Source of the DNA: Erysipelotrichaceae bacterium
GTDB lineage: Bacteria > Bacillota_I > Bacilli_A > Acholeplasmatales > Anaeroplasmataceae
Length of the DNA stretch: 64,000 bases
Assembly (NCBI GenBank): GCA_015059145.1
Contig: SVAZ01000002.1
Coordinates: forward strand, 1 to 64,000
Direction: 5' to 3'
The position numbers and the translations under genes are program-made. The notes below the pieces were generated by a model. It saw only the letters and a list, made by a program, of their open reading frames with translations. It was not told the DNA's origin and did no database searches. This document shows positions 29,764-39,918 of the stretch, one piece after another. Every line of letters starts with the position of its first letter. Positions within the stretch are counted from its first letter, which is position 1.

Positions 29764-30608
29764 ATGCTATACTCCAACGAAGGAAATGGGGATGTAATTA
29801 CAAATTCAACGCCCTCTGTATCAATCCCAAAATCACCTAAAACTTTTTTTCTAGTCATTTCAACAATTTGTGACAAGTTGCACTCCTGTGAAATATGAGC
29901 ATGCATCACAAGCTTTGTTTTATTACCAATAACATGAGCAAGAGTAACCATCGAATCCTCATTAGACAAATGTCCATGATTAGACAAAATTCTCATTTTT
30001 AAATGATGAGGTCTATTTGAATGCATCAAAATCGATGGATCATGATTGCTTTCCAAAATATAAGCATTTGCATTACCTATTACTTCGTAAAGCTCTTGAT
30101 GAACATAGCCTGTATCCGTGATATATACTATCTTTTTATCATACCCATTTATAACAAACCCAACAGACTCACTTGCATCATGAAATGTCGGTAATACATT
30201 AATAATCAAATTATCAAAAATTATATCGTTATAAAGTATTGTGTTTTCTAATCTATTTAATAATATTATTGATTGGTTTTCCGCTCTCTTAAGCATTAAA
30301 TCATATAGCTTCTCATTTTTATTCTTATTGTCATTCAATAAATAATCATATGTACCATGAGATAAAAATATTTTAATATTTTCGTATTTAACTATCGAAT
30401 TAAATGCTCTAATATGATCAGCGTGCTCGTGAGTAATTAACAGCATGTGAATATCACTTAAACCAAGGCCTAATCTAGCTAAATTTTCTTCTATTAATTT
30501 TTTACTGATTCCAGCATCTATCAAAATATTGACATTTTTAGTTTGAATCAGAGCACAATTTCCAGCTGATCCACTCGAAAAAATTGATATTTTCACAATA
30601 TTCACCAT
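29760..30608 (-). CDS. yycJ: YycJ/WalJ-type MBL-fold hydrolase
   Basis: FSSGSAGNCALIQTKNVNILIDAGISKKLIEENL; LITHEHADHIRAF; LSNHGHLSNEDS; position upstream of rlmH. Confidence 0.9.
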   Translation of the reverse strand: MVNIVKISIFSSGSAGNCALIQTKNVNILIDAGISKKLIEENLARLGLGLSDIHMLLITHEHADHIRAFNSIVKYENIKIFLSHGTYDYLLNDNKNKNEKLYDLMLKRAENQSIILLNRLENTILYNDIIFDNLIINVLPTFHDASESVGFVINGYDKKIVYITDTGYVHQELYEVIGNANAYILESNHDPSILMHSNRPHHLKMRILSNHGHLSNEDSMVTLAHVIGNKTKLVMHAHISQECNLSQIVEMTRKKVLGDFGIDTEGVEFVITSPFPSLEYSI

Positions 30609-30635
30609 TCTTCCTAAACGGTGAAATTATATCAC

Positions 30636-30662
30636 AAAAAATAAAAAGCCTCAATAGAGGCC
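30636..30662 (-). terminator. Terminator after the YjcZ-like small gene
   Basis: Minus strand GCCTC-tatt-GAGGCTTTTTATTTTTT. Confidence 0.88.
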
Positions 30663-30673
30663 CGTTTAAAATC

Positions 30674-30778
30674 TTAAACTAACCATGCAGTTCCAATGAT
30701 TACCAATAAGATAAATAAAACAAGGATTAACGCATAGCCATATTCATTACCGCCGCATCCGCAGTTATTTTGTCCCAT
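30674..30778 (-). CDS. YjcZ-type tiny transmembrane protein (34 aa)
   Basis: Absent from the ORF track. Translation MGQNNCGCGGNEYGYALILVLFILLVIIGTAWLV; strong SD GGGAGGAGGTG upstream; own terminator. Confidence 0.88.
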   Translation of the reverse strand: MGQNNCGCGGNEYGYALILVLFILLVIIGTAWLV

Positions 30779-30896
30779 AGACTAGCACCTCCTCCCTTCC
30801 CTCAGTATTATTATATGTAATTTTTAAATTACATTTAGTGTTTTTGCCTATTTAGTAATATAGTGCTTTAAATTTAATTTAAAATTCTATTTTTTA

Positions 30897-30925
30897 TTGC
30901 TTTTTACGTTCATTAATGATATGAT
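30897..30925 (+). promoter_or_regulatory. Promoter of the tandem lipoprotein genes
   Basis: TTGCTT (30897-30902) - 17 bp - TATGAT (30920-30925). Confidence 0.7.
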
Positions 30926-30970
30926 ATTATGTGCTATAGTCTAAATTTAATTAAAAAGGAGTTTAAGTCA

Positions 30971-33900
30971 ATGAGTAGAAAATTAAGTTCGAAAAAGATG
31001 CCACGCAGACTATTGACTGTCACAATGTCATGTGTGTTTATGATATCACTATCTGCTTGTTCAAAGGGCTATAAATCAAATGTAACTCTTGATACAGATA
31101 CGGTTTATGCTACAAGCGGTGATTATAGTGTTACAAAGGGTGATCTTTGGAATGAACTAAAGTGGAGTGCAACTTCATATTTAGAGGATGCAATTGACAA
31201 TGTAGTTCTAAATGATCAAATTCAAAAGGTTAACGCTGCAGTTAACAAAGAAAACTTTGACAGCTTATCAAACGAGGAAAAGGAATTATTTGAAAATCAA
31301 GAAAGCTATAACCAATTATCTGAGGAATATAAAAACAGATTAATAGATTATGTTGCACAAGATATTTATGATCTTGAGTATTCTAATGATAGTTATTGGG
31401 ATGAAATCGACGATTTAGATGAAACTAAAAAGAAAATCCTAGAAACAACATATGTTGATAGCTTATATGCAACATACAAGGTTGAAAAAATAGGTGAGAA
31501 TACTGTTTCAGACTTAGTAGCAAATGCTAGCACAGATAAAAACAATTACTTGACTATTGCAAAAGAAATTACAGATATTTACTATCCTATGCTAGCAAAA
31601 GAGCTTTTAGCTAAAGAGGCTGTTCTAAAGCAAGCTGAAGAGGCTTTAGAGGAGGATGAGGATGACGAGGATGATTCATTCGGTTTATTCACAATCACTC
31701 AATATGCTGACAAGTTCAAAGAATTATATGCAAATAAATATGATATGGAAATCTTAATGATTAGATTTAATAACTCTGATGAGTACAATAAGACATTAAG
31801 AGCATTCGGTATTAAGGTTTATAATGATGCATTCTATTATGTAAGTGGTCAAAAAGAGGATGGCACAGAAATGAGCTATGCTGAATATTGCGATTACTAT
31901 GATGATTATCAAAATTCTAATTTAGAGGAAAAGATTCAAAATCCATATGTATTAGAAATCTTCATCCAAATGTATAACTATTTATATGATGGTTATAGAG
32001 ATGCATTACCTTCTGGATTATCAGACCTTCCACAAATCAACACTCTTAATGATTTAAGAAAGGTTACTGATGCTATTTTAAATAACGATTCAGAGGAAGT
32101 ATATAATAACGCAGTAAATGCTTTAAAGGACGTTGAATCATTACAATATACAAGTGAAGAATTAAATGATATCAATTCTTCTTTTGCTAAATATGTATAT
32201 GAAACATTGAATATTGAGGGAACTCAATATGCAACTTCTTTCCAAAGTTATAATAGCAGCTGCTACTTACCTTTCAAGATTTCTGAAAGTGAAGATACTA
32301 AGTATAATAATATCTACAATAAGGATTTAACAAATGATGATATTTGGGACATCCTTAATGCTGAAGGAAATGAAGCTTTCAAGGATGAGGTTTATAATGC
32401 TTTATTAACTGATAAAATTGACAGTACTAAAATTGATACAGCTTTAACAGAGGCTAAAGAGGATTTAGTTGTAAAGATTTTCGATGAAGCTTTAGAAATT
32501 TCTTATTTAAAGGATCATTCTGATTACTCAAAGACTTTATCAAAAGCACCTAATCCAAATGTAATTGCTACTATCGAATATAACGATTCAGTATGGAACG
32601 TAAACATCGCTAGAGATGATAACGATACTAATTCAGTTTTAGTTGCTGGTACTGATACAAAATATTCTTTATTTGACGATATGGAAATGAAGTATGGTCA
32701 AACTACTGCTATTGATATTTTCAGCAAGAAGATTATCAAGACTACTGAGGCTTATGAAAAGACTAATGAAGATAGAGAATTCTACTTCAATTACTTAGAA
32801 ACAATTTTATATAACTTCGCAAACGAAGGATATTCTTCAAGTGGTTATCCTTCTACTTTAGGTAAGTATAACTTCTTAATGTTATATTTCCATACTGCTG
32901 ACATGGACGAAATCATTGATGACTACTATAGAGTTCAATATGCATCAGCAAATTTATTAACAGATTATTCAAGCGATAAGCTTGTTAAATTCATCAAATC
33001 ATACAATGACAAAGCATATGACAATTACTTCTCTTTAAGTGGTAGAAGAATGGTTGTTAAATTTGATGCTAATGAAGATGCTGAGTATGATGATGTTATT
33101 GATTGGCAAAACAATGAGGTTGAATTTACATTCGACGAAAATGTTGGTCCTGAAACAACTACTTTAGGTAAGGTTGCAAAGCATTTAATTTATGAAATTT
33201 ACTCTGAAATTAACGCTTCTACTGATGACCATTCAACTAAGCTTGATGCCCTAGTTACTGAATATCAGGCTTCAGCTAGAATCACATTTGATGAAAACCC
33301 AATATTAGCTGAAAATCAATGGGCTAAATATCGTAAGCTTGGATTAACAGTTCAAACATTAGATTTTAGTGCTACTAATTCTTCTTTAGATGTTGATTTC
33401 AATTTAAAGCAAAGATTATATGATTATTCTAGACCAGATGCTGGATATCAATATTTCATGAATGGTACTACTCCTACTTCTTATATTGAGCCAATGACTA
33501 TTGATGCTATTGAGCTTGAGGATGATACTATTGTTGCGACAAAGGAAGGCTTCAACCTACTTTTAGTAACACAAGGTAACACTAAGCCATCTGCTAAGTG
33601 GGAAGAGTCTGACTACTCTGACGGATTATTAGAAAACATCGTTTATAAATATAACGAAAATTATTTAACATTTACTAATCTATTTAACTCTGAAGATAAA
33701 TTATCTGAAAATCAGATTAAGCTATATATGATTGAATATATATCTACATCTGCTTCAGTATTAACTCCAGCTGTTTTATCAGATGCTTATACTACTTTCT
33801 TATCTCCTGTAATCACAAGATTCACAGGTGATGAAACTCAAAGACAAATTCTATTAAAGTATATTTATTCTACTTCTGGTGTAATAAATTATACTTATGA

Positions 33901-34051
33901 AGGATATAATGAGGCATTTGAAAATATCATTAGAATTAATGAAAGCAGTGCTGATGAGTATATTTACCTTTATAATGATACTACTGGAACATCTAATAGC
34001 TTCCCTGATTGGTGGACTAATCTTGATGATTATTTAAAGGAGGCTAACTAA
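30971..34051 (+). CDS. Giant (about 1026 aa) secreted lipoprotein, divergent PrsA/SurA-like parvulin architecture
   Basis: ATG at 30971 with AAGGAG upstream; lipobox ISLSAC; foldase-like N-terminus YATSGDYSVTKGDLWNELKW; C-terminal EGFNLLLVTQG resembling the last strand of a parvulin domain. The ORF-track start at 30929 coincides with the predicted transcription start. Confidence 0.8.
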   Translation: MSRKLSSKKMPRRLLTVTMSCVFMISLSACSKGYKSNVTLDTDTVYATSGDYSVTKGDLWNELKWSATSYLEDAIDNVVLNDQIQKVNAAVNKENFDSLSNEEKELFENQESYNQLSEEYKNRLIDYVAQDIYDLEYSNDSYWDEIDDLDETKKKILETTYVDSLYATYKVEKIGENTVSDLVANASTDKNNYLTIAKEITDIYYPMLAKELLAKEAVLKQAEEALEEDEDDEDDSFGLFTITQYADKFKELYANKYDMEILMIRFNNSDEYNKTLRAFGIKVYNDAFYYVSGQKEDGTEMSYAEYCDYYDDYQNSNLEEKIQNPYVLEIFIQMYNYLYDGYRDALPSGLSDLPQINTLNDLRKVTDAILNNDSEEVYNNAVNALKDVESLQYTSEELNDINSSFAKYVYETLNIEGTQYATSFQSYNSSCYLPFKISESEDTKYNNIYNKDLTNDDIWDILNAEGNEAFKDEVYNALLTDKIDSTKIDTALTEAKEDLVVKIFDEALEISYLKDHSDYSKTLSKAPNPNVIATIEYNDSVWNVNIARDDNDTNSVLVAGTDTKYSLFDDMEMKYGQTTAIDIFSKKIIKTTEAYEKTNEDREFYFNYLETILYNFANEGYSSSGYPSTLGKYNFLMLYFHTADMDEIIDDYYRVQYASANLLTDYSSDKLVKFIKSYNDKAYDNYFSLSGRRMVVKFDANEDAEYDDVIDWQNNEVEFTFDENVGPETTTLGKVAKHLIYEIYSEINASTDDHSTKLDALVTEYQASARITFDENPILAENQWAKYRKLGLTVQTLDFSATNSSLDVDFNLKQRLYDYSRPDAGYQYFMNGTTPTSYIEPMTIDAIELEDDTIVATKEGFNLLLVTQGNTKPSAKWEESDYSDGLLENIVYKYNENYLTFTNLFNSEDKLSENQIKLYMIEYISTSASVLTPAVLSDAYTTFLSPVITRFTGDETQRQILLKYIYSTSGVINYTYEGYNEAFENIIRINESSADEYIYLYNDTTGTSNSFPDWWTNLDDYLKEAN

Positions 34052-34052
34052 T

Positions 34053-36896
34053 ATGAAATACATAAAAAGAATTTTAACGTTAGCATTAGTTGCGATTTTA
34101 GGTGTATCTATTGCATCATGTGGTTCTGAAAAAAGAAACACTGTAGTTCCATATGGCAATTTAGATTTAAATGCTACTGTTGCAACAAGTGAAAAAAATA
34201 TTACATTAACGAACAAAGAGTTATATACTAGATTTAGAGCAAAAGGTTATGACATTCTTACTGAAACAATCAAATCAGAATTATATAAGAATGAAGTAAA
34301 CGCACTTAATAATTTAATATTCTCTGAATCTTATGAATCTCTATCTGATGAAGATAAGAAGGTTTTAGCTTATAATAATGATGGTGAGACTAACTCAATA
34401 TCTGAGGAAAGATATAATGAGCTTAAGGAATTATATTGTGAAACATTATCTTCATCATTAGCAACTAGCATTTTTAACTCAACAGATAAGTATACTATTG
34501 ATACAATGACTGATGAAGCTAAAACTAAAGCTATCAAAAAATATATTGATTCACAAGTTAGATTAAATATTTCAATAGATGAAGAGAATATCGAATATAG
34601 CGACAACAACAATGATGATATTGTTGAAATCAACTTAAGTAAGATTCCTTCTGAAATTATTAAGCCTTTAATTCTATCTGAGGCTGAAAAGTACTATGCT
34701 AAAAAGGAATTATATAAGATTGCTGATGAAGAATATTTAAATGTTGGTACTGAGGAAGAAACTAAAAACAATAACTATTTATTCTATGAGGATAACATAG
34801 CTAAAACATATGCTTCTTCATATAAGACATTTGGTAACTATAAAGCTATCATTATCACGTTTAACTCTCGTAGAGAGGCAATGGAAGCAATGGAGGAATT
34901 AGGTACTGATATTACTTCTGAAAATGTATTAGCTTCTTATTTATCATTATATAATTCATATTATTATCCATATGGTACTCAAACTGAGGAGGATGTAGAT
35001 ACTAGCAAGCTATTTAACTATACAATTTCTTTAAAGGAAAATATGCTAGATAATATTTCTTCTTCTGTTAACACTTTAATTACTGAGACTTTAGAGGATG
35101 GCGAGTTCTTAATAGAGCCACGTAACCTAAATAACAAATATGTTCTTGCTTATCGTATCGAAACTACTTATGAATATGATGAAAAGGAATATGATGAATT
35201 AGACGAAGCTCAAAAGGCTTCAATGGAGCAAAAGATTAAGAATAATTTAATTGATGCTAATGGTGCAAGCTATGTAAATACTGCATTTGATGCAGCAATT
35301 AAAAACTCAAACATTGAGATTTATGATCCTTTATTCGAAACAAAATTTAGAAATGCATATACTGATTATTATGAAACTATCAGTGTAGACAATCAAAATA
35401 TTGGTAAGAATTTAATAGCAAAAATTAATGATGCTGAATTTACAGTAGAGGACTTCTACAATAAAGCTTTAAGCAAATATGGGGCTGCTGTAATCACAAA
35501 TTTCTTCCAACAAGAATATGCATTAAAGTATTTAGAGGATTATATTGATGCAGAAACTATTGAAGCAAATGAAAAGACATTATCTGATGCTATTAAGGCA
35601 TTTAAGAAGGGTGAAGACACTACATATGCAAAAGAGGTTGGCGTAGAAACTTACCTATTAGGTGCATATGGATATGCTGATGAAGCTTCTGTTTTAAGAT
35701 ATTACTACAATGCTGAAAGTTGCTTATCAACTTATAAGTCAAAGGTTGTATTTAATGAGTGGGCTACTGAGGATCACCAAATCAGTGATTCAGCTAAGCT
35801 TGTATTAGAAAGAATCCTAGCTGCAGGTAACCCTAATTATTCAGACCTATTTAGTATTAATTTAGACCATGTATTAATCAACATTGATTATAACGCTGAT
35901 GGTACTCCTGATGACCCAGATAAGTTCATTTCTGAACATCCTGAATTAAAGGAAGAATTTGAACAAGAGGTTGCAAGCCTAATGAAGGCTTTATACAAGG
36001 AAGCAATCCATTCTGATTATTCTGATAATACTTTATATGAAACATTAAAATATGTTGCTAACCAATTCAATAAGGGCGCTACTCTTCGTTCAGATAATAG
36101 CTTAACATGGGATGATTTCAAAACTAAGTTTAATTTCCTATTAACTGTTGAACAATTAGCTTCTAGCGGAGATATTACACAAGATAGTGTTAGCAGCTTC
36201 GTAGTACCTTTTGCTGATTACGTTAAGGAAATCTATAAGAAGGTTAAACTTGAGGGCTATGGAATTAATGATGAGGATAACGAAGTTGGTGATGATGATA
36301 TCAACAAAAACGGAAACTTCATTACTCCTGCATATGGCCTATTAGAGGTTGAAGGTGACGTAGATCAAATTAAAGCAGAAACTTTATGTAAGACAGTATA
36401 TGGATATCATTTATTAATTATTAATTCATATGATAATTCTCCTAAGACTTTAGACTTTACAAAAGAGAAAGATGATACTAATGGATATCAATCTGCAATT
36501 CAAGTATTATTATACGAGGATAAGGATGATTCTGCTAATAACGTATATGTAACACTTGATGCATATAACTCTGAGGCTAGTACTGCTAGCTTAAACCAAT
36601 TATTCATCTACTACGTTCAGTCAAAGAATGGTATTGAATCATCATTAGATGCTGAAATTTCTTCATTATTATCTTCATTATTTACAGATGCAATGACTGC
36701 ATACTCTTCTTCTAATTTCCAAAATATGATTTTATTAGATGAGTTAAAGATAACTTCAGATAATCAAACTATTTCTACACTAGTAGAAAATGAAAGAAAT
36801 CACTATGCAAATCTAGTTGTTGATTATGATGCTGATTCTGAATTTAACGCATGGATTGATCCAGAAATGGATTGGTCTAGACCAGATGAAAAATAA
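34053..36896 (+). CDS. Giant (947 aa) secreted lipoprotein, parvulin-like paralog of the upstream gene
   Basis: Lipobox VSIASC; VATSEKNITLTNKELYTRF; LDHVLINIDYNADGTPDDPD...CKTVYGYHLLIINSY, matching the start and end of a parvulin-like domain. Confidence 0.82.
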   Translation: MKYIKRILTLALVAILGVSIASCGSEKRNTVVPYGNLDLNATVATSEKNITLTNKELYTRFRAKGYDILTETIKSELYKNEVNALNNLIFSESYESLSDEDKKVLAYNNDGETNSISEERYNELKELYCETLSSSLATSIFNSTDKYTIDTMTDEAKTKAIKKYIDSQVRLNISIDEENIEYSDNNNDDIVEINLSKIPSEIIKPLILSEAEKYYAKKELYKIADEEYLNVGTEEETKNNNYLFYEDNIAKTYASSYKTFGNYKAIIITFNSRREAMEAMEELGTDITSENVLASYLSLYNSYYYPYGTQTEEDVDTSKLFNYTISLKENMLDNISSSVNTLITETLEDGEFLIEPRNLNNKYVLAYRIETTYEYDEKEYDELDEAQKASMEQKIKNNLIDANGASYVNTAFDAAIKNSNIEIYDPLFETKFRNAYTDYYETISVDNQNIGKNLIAKINDAEFTVEDFYNKALSKYGAAVITNFFQQEYALKYLEDYIDAETIEANEKTLSDAIKAFKKGEDTTYAKEVGVETYLLGAYGYADEASVLRYYYNAESCLSTYKSKVVFNEWATEDHQISDSAKLVLERILAAGNPNYSDLFSINLDHVLINIDYNADGTPDDPDKFISEHPELKEEFEQEVASLMKALYKEAIHSDYSDNTLYETLKYVANQFNKGATLRSDNSLTWDDFKTKFNFLLTVEQLASSGDITQDSVSSFVVPFADYVKEIYKKVKLEGYGINDEDNEVGDDDINKNGNFITPAYGLLEVEGDVDQIKAETLCKTVYGYHLLIINSYDNSPKTLDFTKEKDDTNGYQSAIQVLLYEDKDDSANNVYVTLDAYNSEASTASLNQLFIYYVQSKNGIESSLDAEISSLLSSLFTDAMTAYSSSNFQNMILLDELKITSDNQTISTLVENERNHYANLVVDYDADSEFNAWIDPEMDWSRPDEK

Positions 36897-36903
36897 TAAT
36901 ATA

Positions 36904-36934
36904 ATAAGAGGTTTTAAAACCTCTTATTTTTTTA
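36904..36934 (+). terminator. Terminator after the lipoprotein pair
   Basis: ATAAGAGGTTTTAAAACCTCTTATTTTTTTA. Confidence 0.9.
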
Positions 36935-36993
36935 TATTAAATTTTAATAATTTTTAAAAATGTGGTATCATAATAAGCAAGGAGTTGATAATT

Positions 36994-37647
36994 TTGATTA
37001 CTTTTGAAGATATTAAAAAAAATGAGGAAATTAAAACATATATAACACAGGCAGATAATTCGTTAATGTCTTTAGGCTACACTGAGCATTCATTTGCACA
37101 TGCAACTAAGGTTTCTGATGATGCTGCATATATACTTAAAAGCTTAAATTTTTCTGAGCATGATATAGAGCTAGCAAGAATTGCAGGCTATATGCATGAT
37201 ATCGGAAATCTAGTTAATAGAGTTGACCATTCTCAATCAGGAGCTATTATGGCTTTTAAAATTCTAAATGATTTACAAATGAATCCAAAGGATATAGCAC
37301 TAATTGTCTCTGCAATCGGAAATCATGATGAGGGTAGTGGAGTTGCAGTAAATCATATTGCTGCCGCATTAATCATTGCTGACAAATCTGATGTTCGTAG
37401 ATCTCGTGTTAGAAACGTAGATGATGCTAAGAACGATATTCATGATAGAGTAAATTATTCAGTTAAAACCTCAAAACTAACTGTAAGAGATAAAAACATT
37501 ATTTTATCGCTTAAAATAGACACCGAAATTTCGCCTGTACTTGAATATTTCGAAATATTCTTAAATCGTATGAAGATGTGTAAAAACGCTGCTAGAAAGC
37601 TAAATATAGGCTTTAAATTGTTTATTAACGATCAACAATTAATGTAA
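36994..37647 (+). CDS. HD-domain phosphohydrolase
   Basis: HSFAHATKVSDDAAYILK; IAGYMHDIGNLVNRVDHSQSGA; GNHDEG. TTG start at 36994, 9 nt after AAGGAG. Confidence 0.88.
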   Translation: MITFEDIKKNEEIKTYITQADNSLMSLGYTEHSFAHATKVSDDAAYILKSLNFSEHDIELARIAGYMHDIGNLVNRVDHSQSGAIMAFKILNDLQMNPKDIALIVSAIGNHDEGSGVAVNHIAAALIIADKSDVRRSRVRNVDDAKNDIHDRVNYSVKTSKLTVRDKNIILSLKIDTEISPVLEYFEIFLNRMKMCKNAARKLNIGFKLFINDQQLM

Positions 37648-37681
37648 AAAAGGAGATAGATTCAATCTATCTCCTTTTTAT
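37646..37681. terminator. Bidirectional terminator between the HD gene and tex
   Basis: AAAAAGGAGATAGATtcAATCTATCTCCTTTTT. Confidence 0.92.
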
Positions 37682-39861
37682 TATTGTTGTTTAATTAATG
37701 ATAGGCCAAGCTTATGCTTATTGTAATCGATATCTATTACATAAACATGAACATTGTCGCCAACACTTAAAATATCTGAAGGGTGGTTTACCTTAGCTGT
37801 TGACATTTTTGAAATATGAATTAATCCATCATACTTAACTCCACAATCAACAAATACGCCAAAGTCAACTACATTTCTTACAGTTCCATCAAGCTCATCG
37901 CCAACCTTAATGTCCTCAAAATGCATTATATCGTCTCGAAGCTTTAATCCTTCACATTCATCACGAATGTCTCTTAAAGGTGCTACAAAGGCTTCTAAAA
38001 TGTCATTTAGGGTATACATATCAATGCTTAATGATTTAGAAACATCAAACTTATCTAGTTTTTCAACAGCTTCCTTCATTTCATCTGTACCTAGCTTCGT
38101 AGAATCAAGCTTCATTATATCTAATAGCTTTAATGCCTTGTCGTAGCTTTCTGGATGGATTGAAGTCATGTCAAATGCATTCTTACCATCTAGGATTCTT
38201 AAGAAGCCTACACATTGCTCATATGTTTTAGGTCCAAGCTTACCAACCTTCTTAAGCTCCTCTCTAGAATAGAATCTACCATTTTCTTCTCTATAGGCAA
38301 TAATATTCTTAGAGATAACCTTTGATAAGCCAGATACATATTGTAGTAATGAAACTGAAGCTGTATTTAAGTTAACACCAACCTTATTAACCGCATCAAC
38401 TACAACATCATCTAGTGACTTATTTAGCTTGTTTTGTGCAACATCATGCTGATATTGACCAACACCTATTGATTTAGGATCAATCTTAACAAGCTCAGCA
38501 AGTGGATCCTGAACACGTCTAGCAATTGAAATTGCTGATCTTTGCTCTACTGATAAATCAGGGAATTCCTCCATAGCAAGCTCACTAGCAGAATATACTG
38601 ACGCTCCTGCTTCACTTACAATTACGTATTTTGCACCTAGCTTGCTTTCCTTTATTACCTCCGCAATAAAGCTTTCAGTCTCTCTAGATGCAGTACCATT
38701 ACCAATGGCAATAATTTCTACATCATATTTTTTAATTAAATCAATAATAGTCTTCTTAGACTTTTCTAATAAATGTGGATCAACTGTAGCACCCTTAGAT
38801 TTTTCATTTGGATAAATTACACCAATTTCTAAAACACTACTTGCTGGAGAAATTACAGCAAGCTTGCATCCTGTTCTAAAGGCAGGGTCTACACCTAATA
38901 CTACATGTCCCTTCATAGGAGCTTGTAATAATAGATTCTTTAAATTTAATGAGAAAATATGAATAGCCTGCTCCTGTGCCTTTTCAGTAAGCATAGATCT
39001 AATTTCTCTTGAAATAGATGGAGCAATTAATCTCTTATATGAATCCTCAATAGCTTCTATTAATTCAGCCTTAAATACAGATTCTTTATTTCTTACAACC
39101 TTATAAATTAAATAGTCAACATCACGCTTAGGCTGAAGCTCTAGATTAACAGTTATTACATTTTCATCCTCAGCTCTATCAATAGCTAAAATTCTATGAG
39201 GCTTAATTCTAGCTACATTTTCAGAAGATTCATAATAGTTTTTATACTTTTCATCCTGGTCTAGATCATTATTCTTTTTCTTTGTACTGATAGTACCATA
39301 TCTTAAAGAAGCATCTCTAATATATTTACGATATTCAGCATCATCACTAATTCTTTCTGCAACTATATACTTTGCATGCATTATTGCATCCTTTGCTGTT
39401 TTAACTTTATCAGTGATAAATTGTGAAGCAATTTCCATTTTATCTCCTGTAGGTAAAAGCTGCATCATAATGTCAGCAAGAGGCTCTAGACCTAAAGCAA
39501 TTGCTTCAGTAGCCTTTGTCTTCTTCTTTTCCTTATATGGACGATAAAGGTCCTCTACATCAATCAGCTTTACACAATCGTTAATTTGAGTTCTTAATTC
39601 ATCTGTCATCATACCCTTTTCTTCAATAAGTCTAATAACATCTGCCTTTCTCTTTTCTAGATTAACACCATATGTGTATTGCTCCTCAATGGCTCTAATC
39701 TTTTCCTCATCAAGTCCTCCAGTAGCTTCCTTACGATATCTTGCAATGAAAGCAACAGTTTTCTCATCCTGTAGCATTTCTAATACCGCAGTGATTTGAG
39801 CCCTTGTAACCTTAAGATCCTCACATATTGCATTTAATACATTTTCATTCAAATATTCCAT
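37681..39861 (-). CDS. tex: Tex family S1 RNA-binding transcription accessory protein
   Basis: VAFIARYRKEATGGLDEEKIRAIEE; VLGVDPAFRTGCKLAVI; SRETESF; C-terminal S1 domain GTVRNVVDFGVFVDCGVKYDGLIHISKMS. Confidence 0.98.
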   Translation of the reverse strand: MEYLNENVLNAICEDLKVTRAQITAVLEMLQDEKTVAFIARYRKEATGGLDEEKIRAIEEQYTYGVNLEKRKADVIRLIEEKGMMTDELRTQINDCVKLIDVEDLYRPYKEKKKTKATEAIALGLEPLADIMMQLLPTGDKMEIASQFITDKVKTAKDAIMHAKYIVAERISDDAEYRKYIRDASLRYGTISTKKKNNDLDQDEKYKNYYESSENVARIKPHRILAIDRAEDENVITVNLELQPKRDVDYLIYKVVRNKESVFKAELIEAIEDSYKRLIAPSISREIRSMLTEKAQEQAIHIFSLNLKNLLLQAPMKGHVVLGVDPAFRTGCKLAVISPASSVLEIGVIYPNEKSKGATVDPHLLEKSKKTIIDLIKKYDVEIIAIGNGTASRETESFIAEVIKESKLGAKYVIVSEAGASVYSASELAMEEFPDLSVEQRSAISIARRVQDPLAELVKIDPKSIGVGQYQHDVAQNKLNKSLDDVVVDAVNKVGVNLNTASVSLLQYVSGLSKVISKNIIAYREENGRFYSREELKKVGKLGPKTYEQCVGFLRILDGKNAFDMTSIHPESYDKALKLLDIMKLDSTKLGTDEMKEAVEKLDKFDVSKSLSIDMYTLNDILEAFVAPLRDIRDECEGLKLRDDIMHFEDIKVGDELDGTVRNVVDFGVFVDCGVKYDGLIHISKMSTAKVNHPSDILSVGDNVHVYVIDIDYNKHKLGLSLIKQQ

Positions 39862-39879
39862 TTTTATATACCTCCTTTA

Positions 39880-39906
39880 TAAATAAAAACCTTCATTATG
39901 AAGGTC
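39880..39906 (-). terminator. Terminator after the 39919-40626 gene
   Basis: Minus strand ACCTTCATAATGAAGGTTTTTATTT. Confidence 0.8.
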
Positions 39907-39918
39907 TTACTTTCGTTA

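Noticed and set aside
30929-30970. N-terminal 14 codons of the listed 1040-aa ORF
   Set aside because: Upstream start is at or before the predicted transcription start; ATG at 30971 has a good SD and places the signal peptide correctly.
31650-31682. Acidic repeat tract (EEALEEDEDDEDD) as a tandem DNA repeat
   Set aside because: Short low-complexity coding stretch, not a genuine tandem repeat array.
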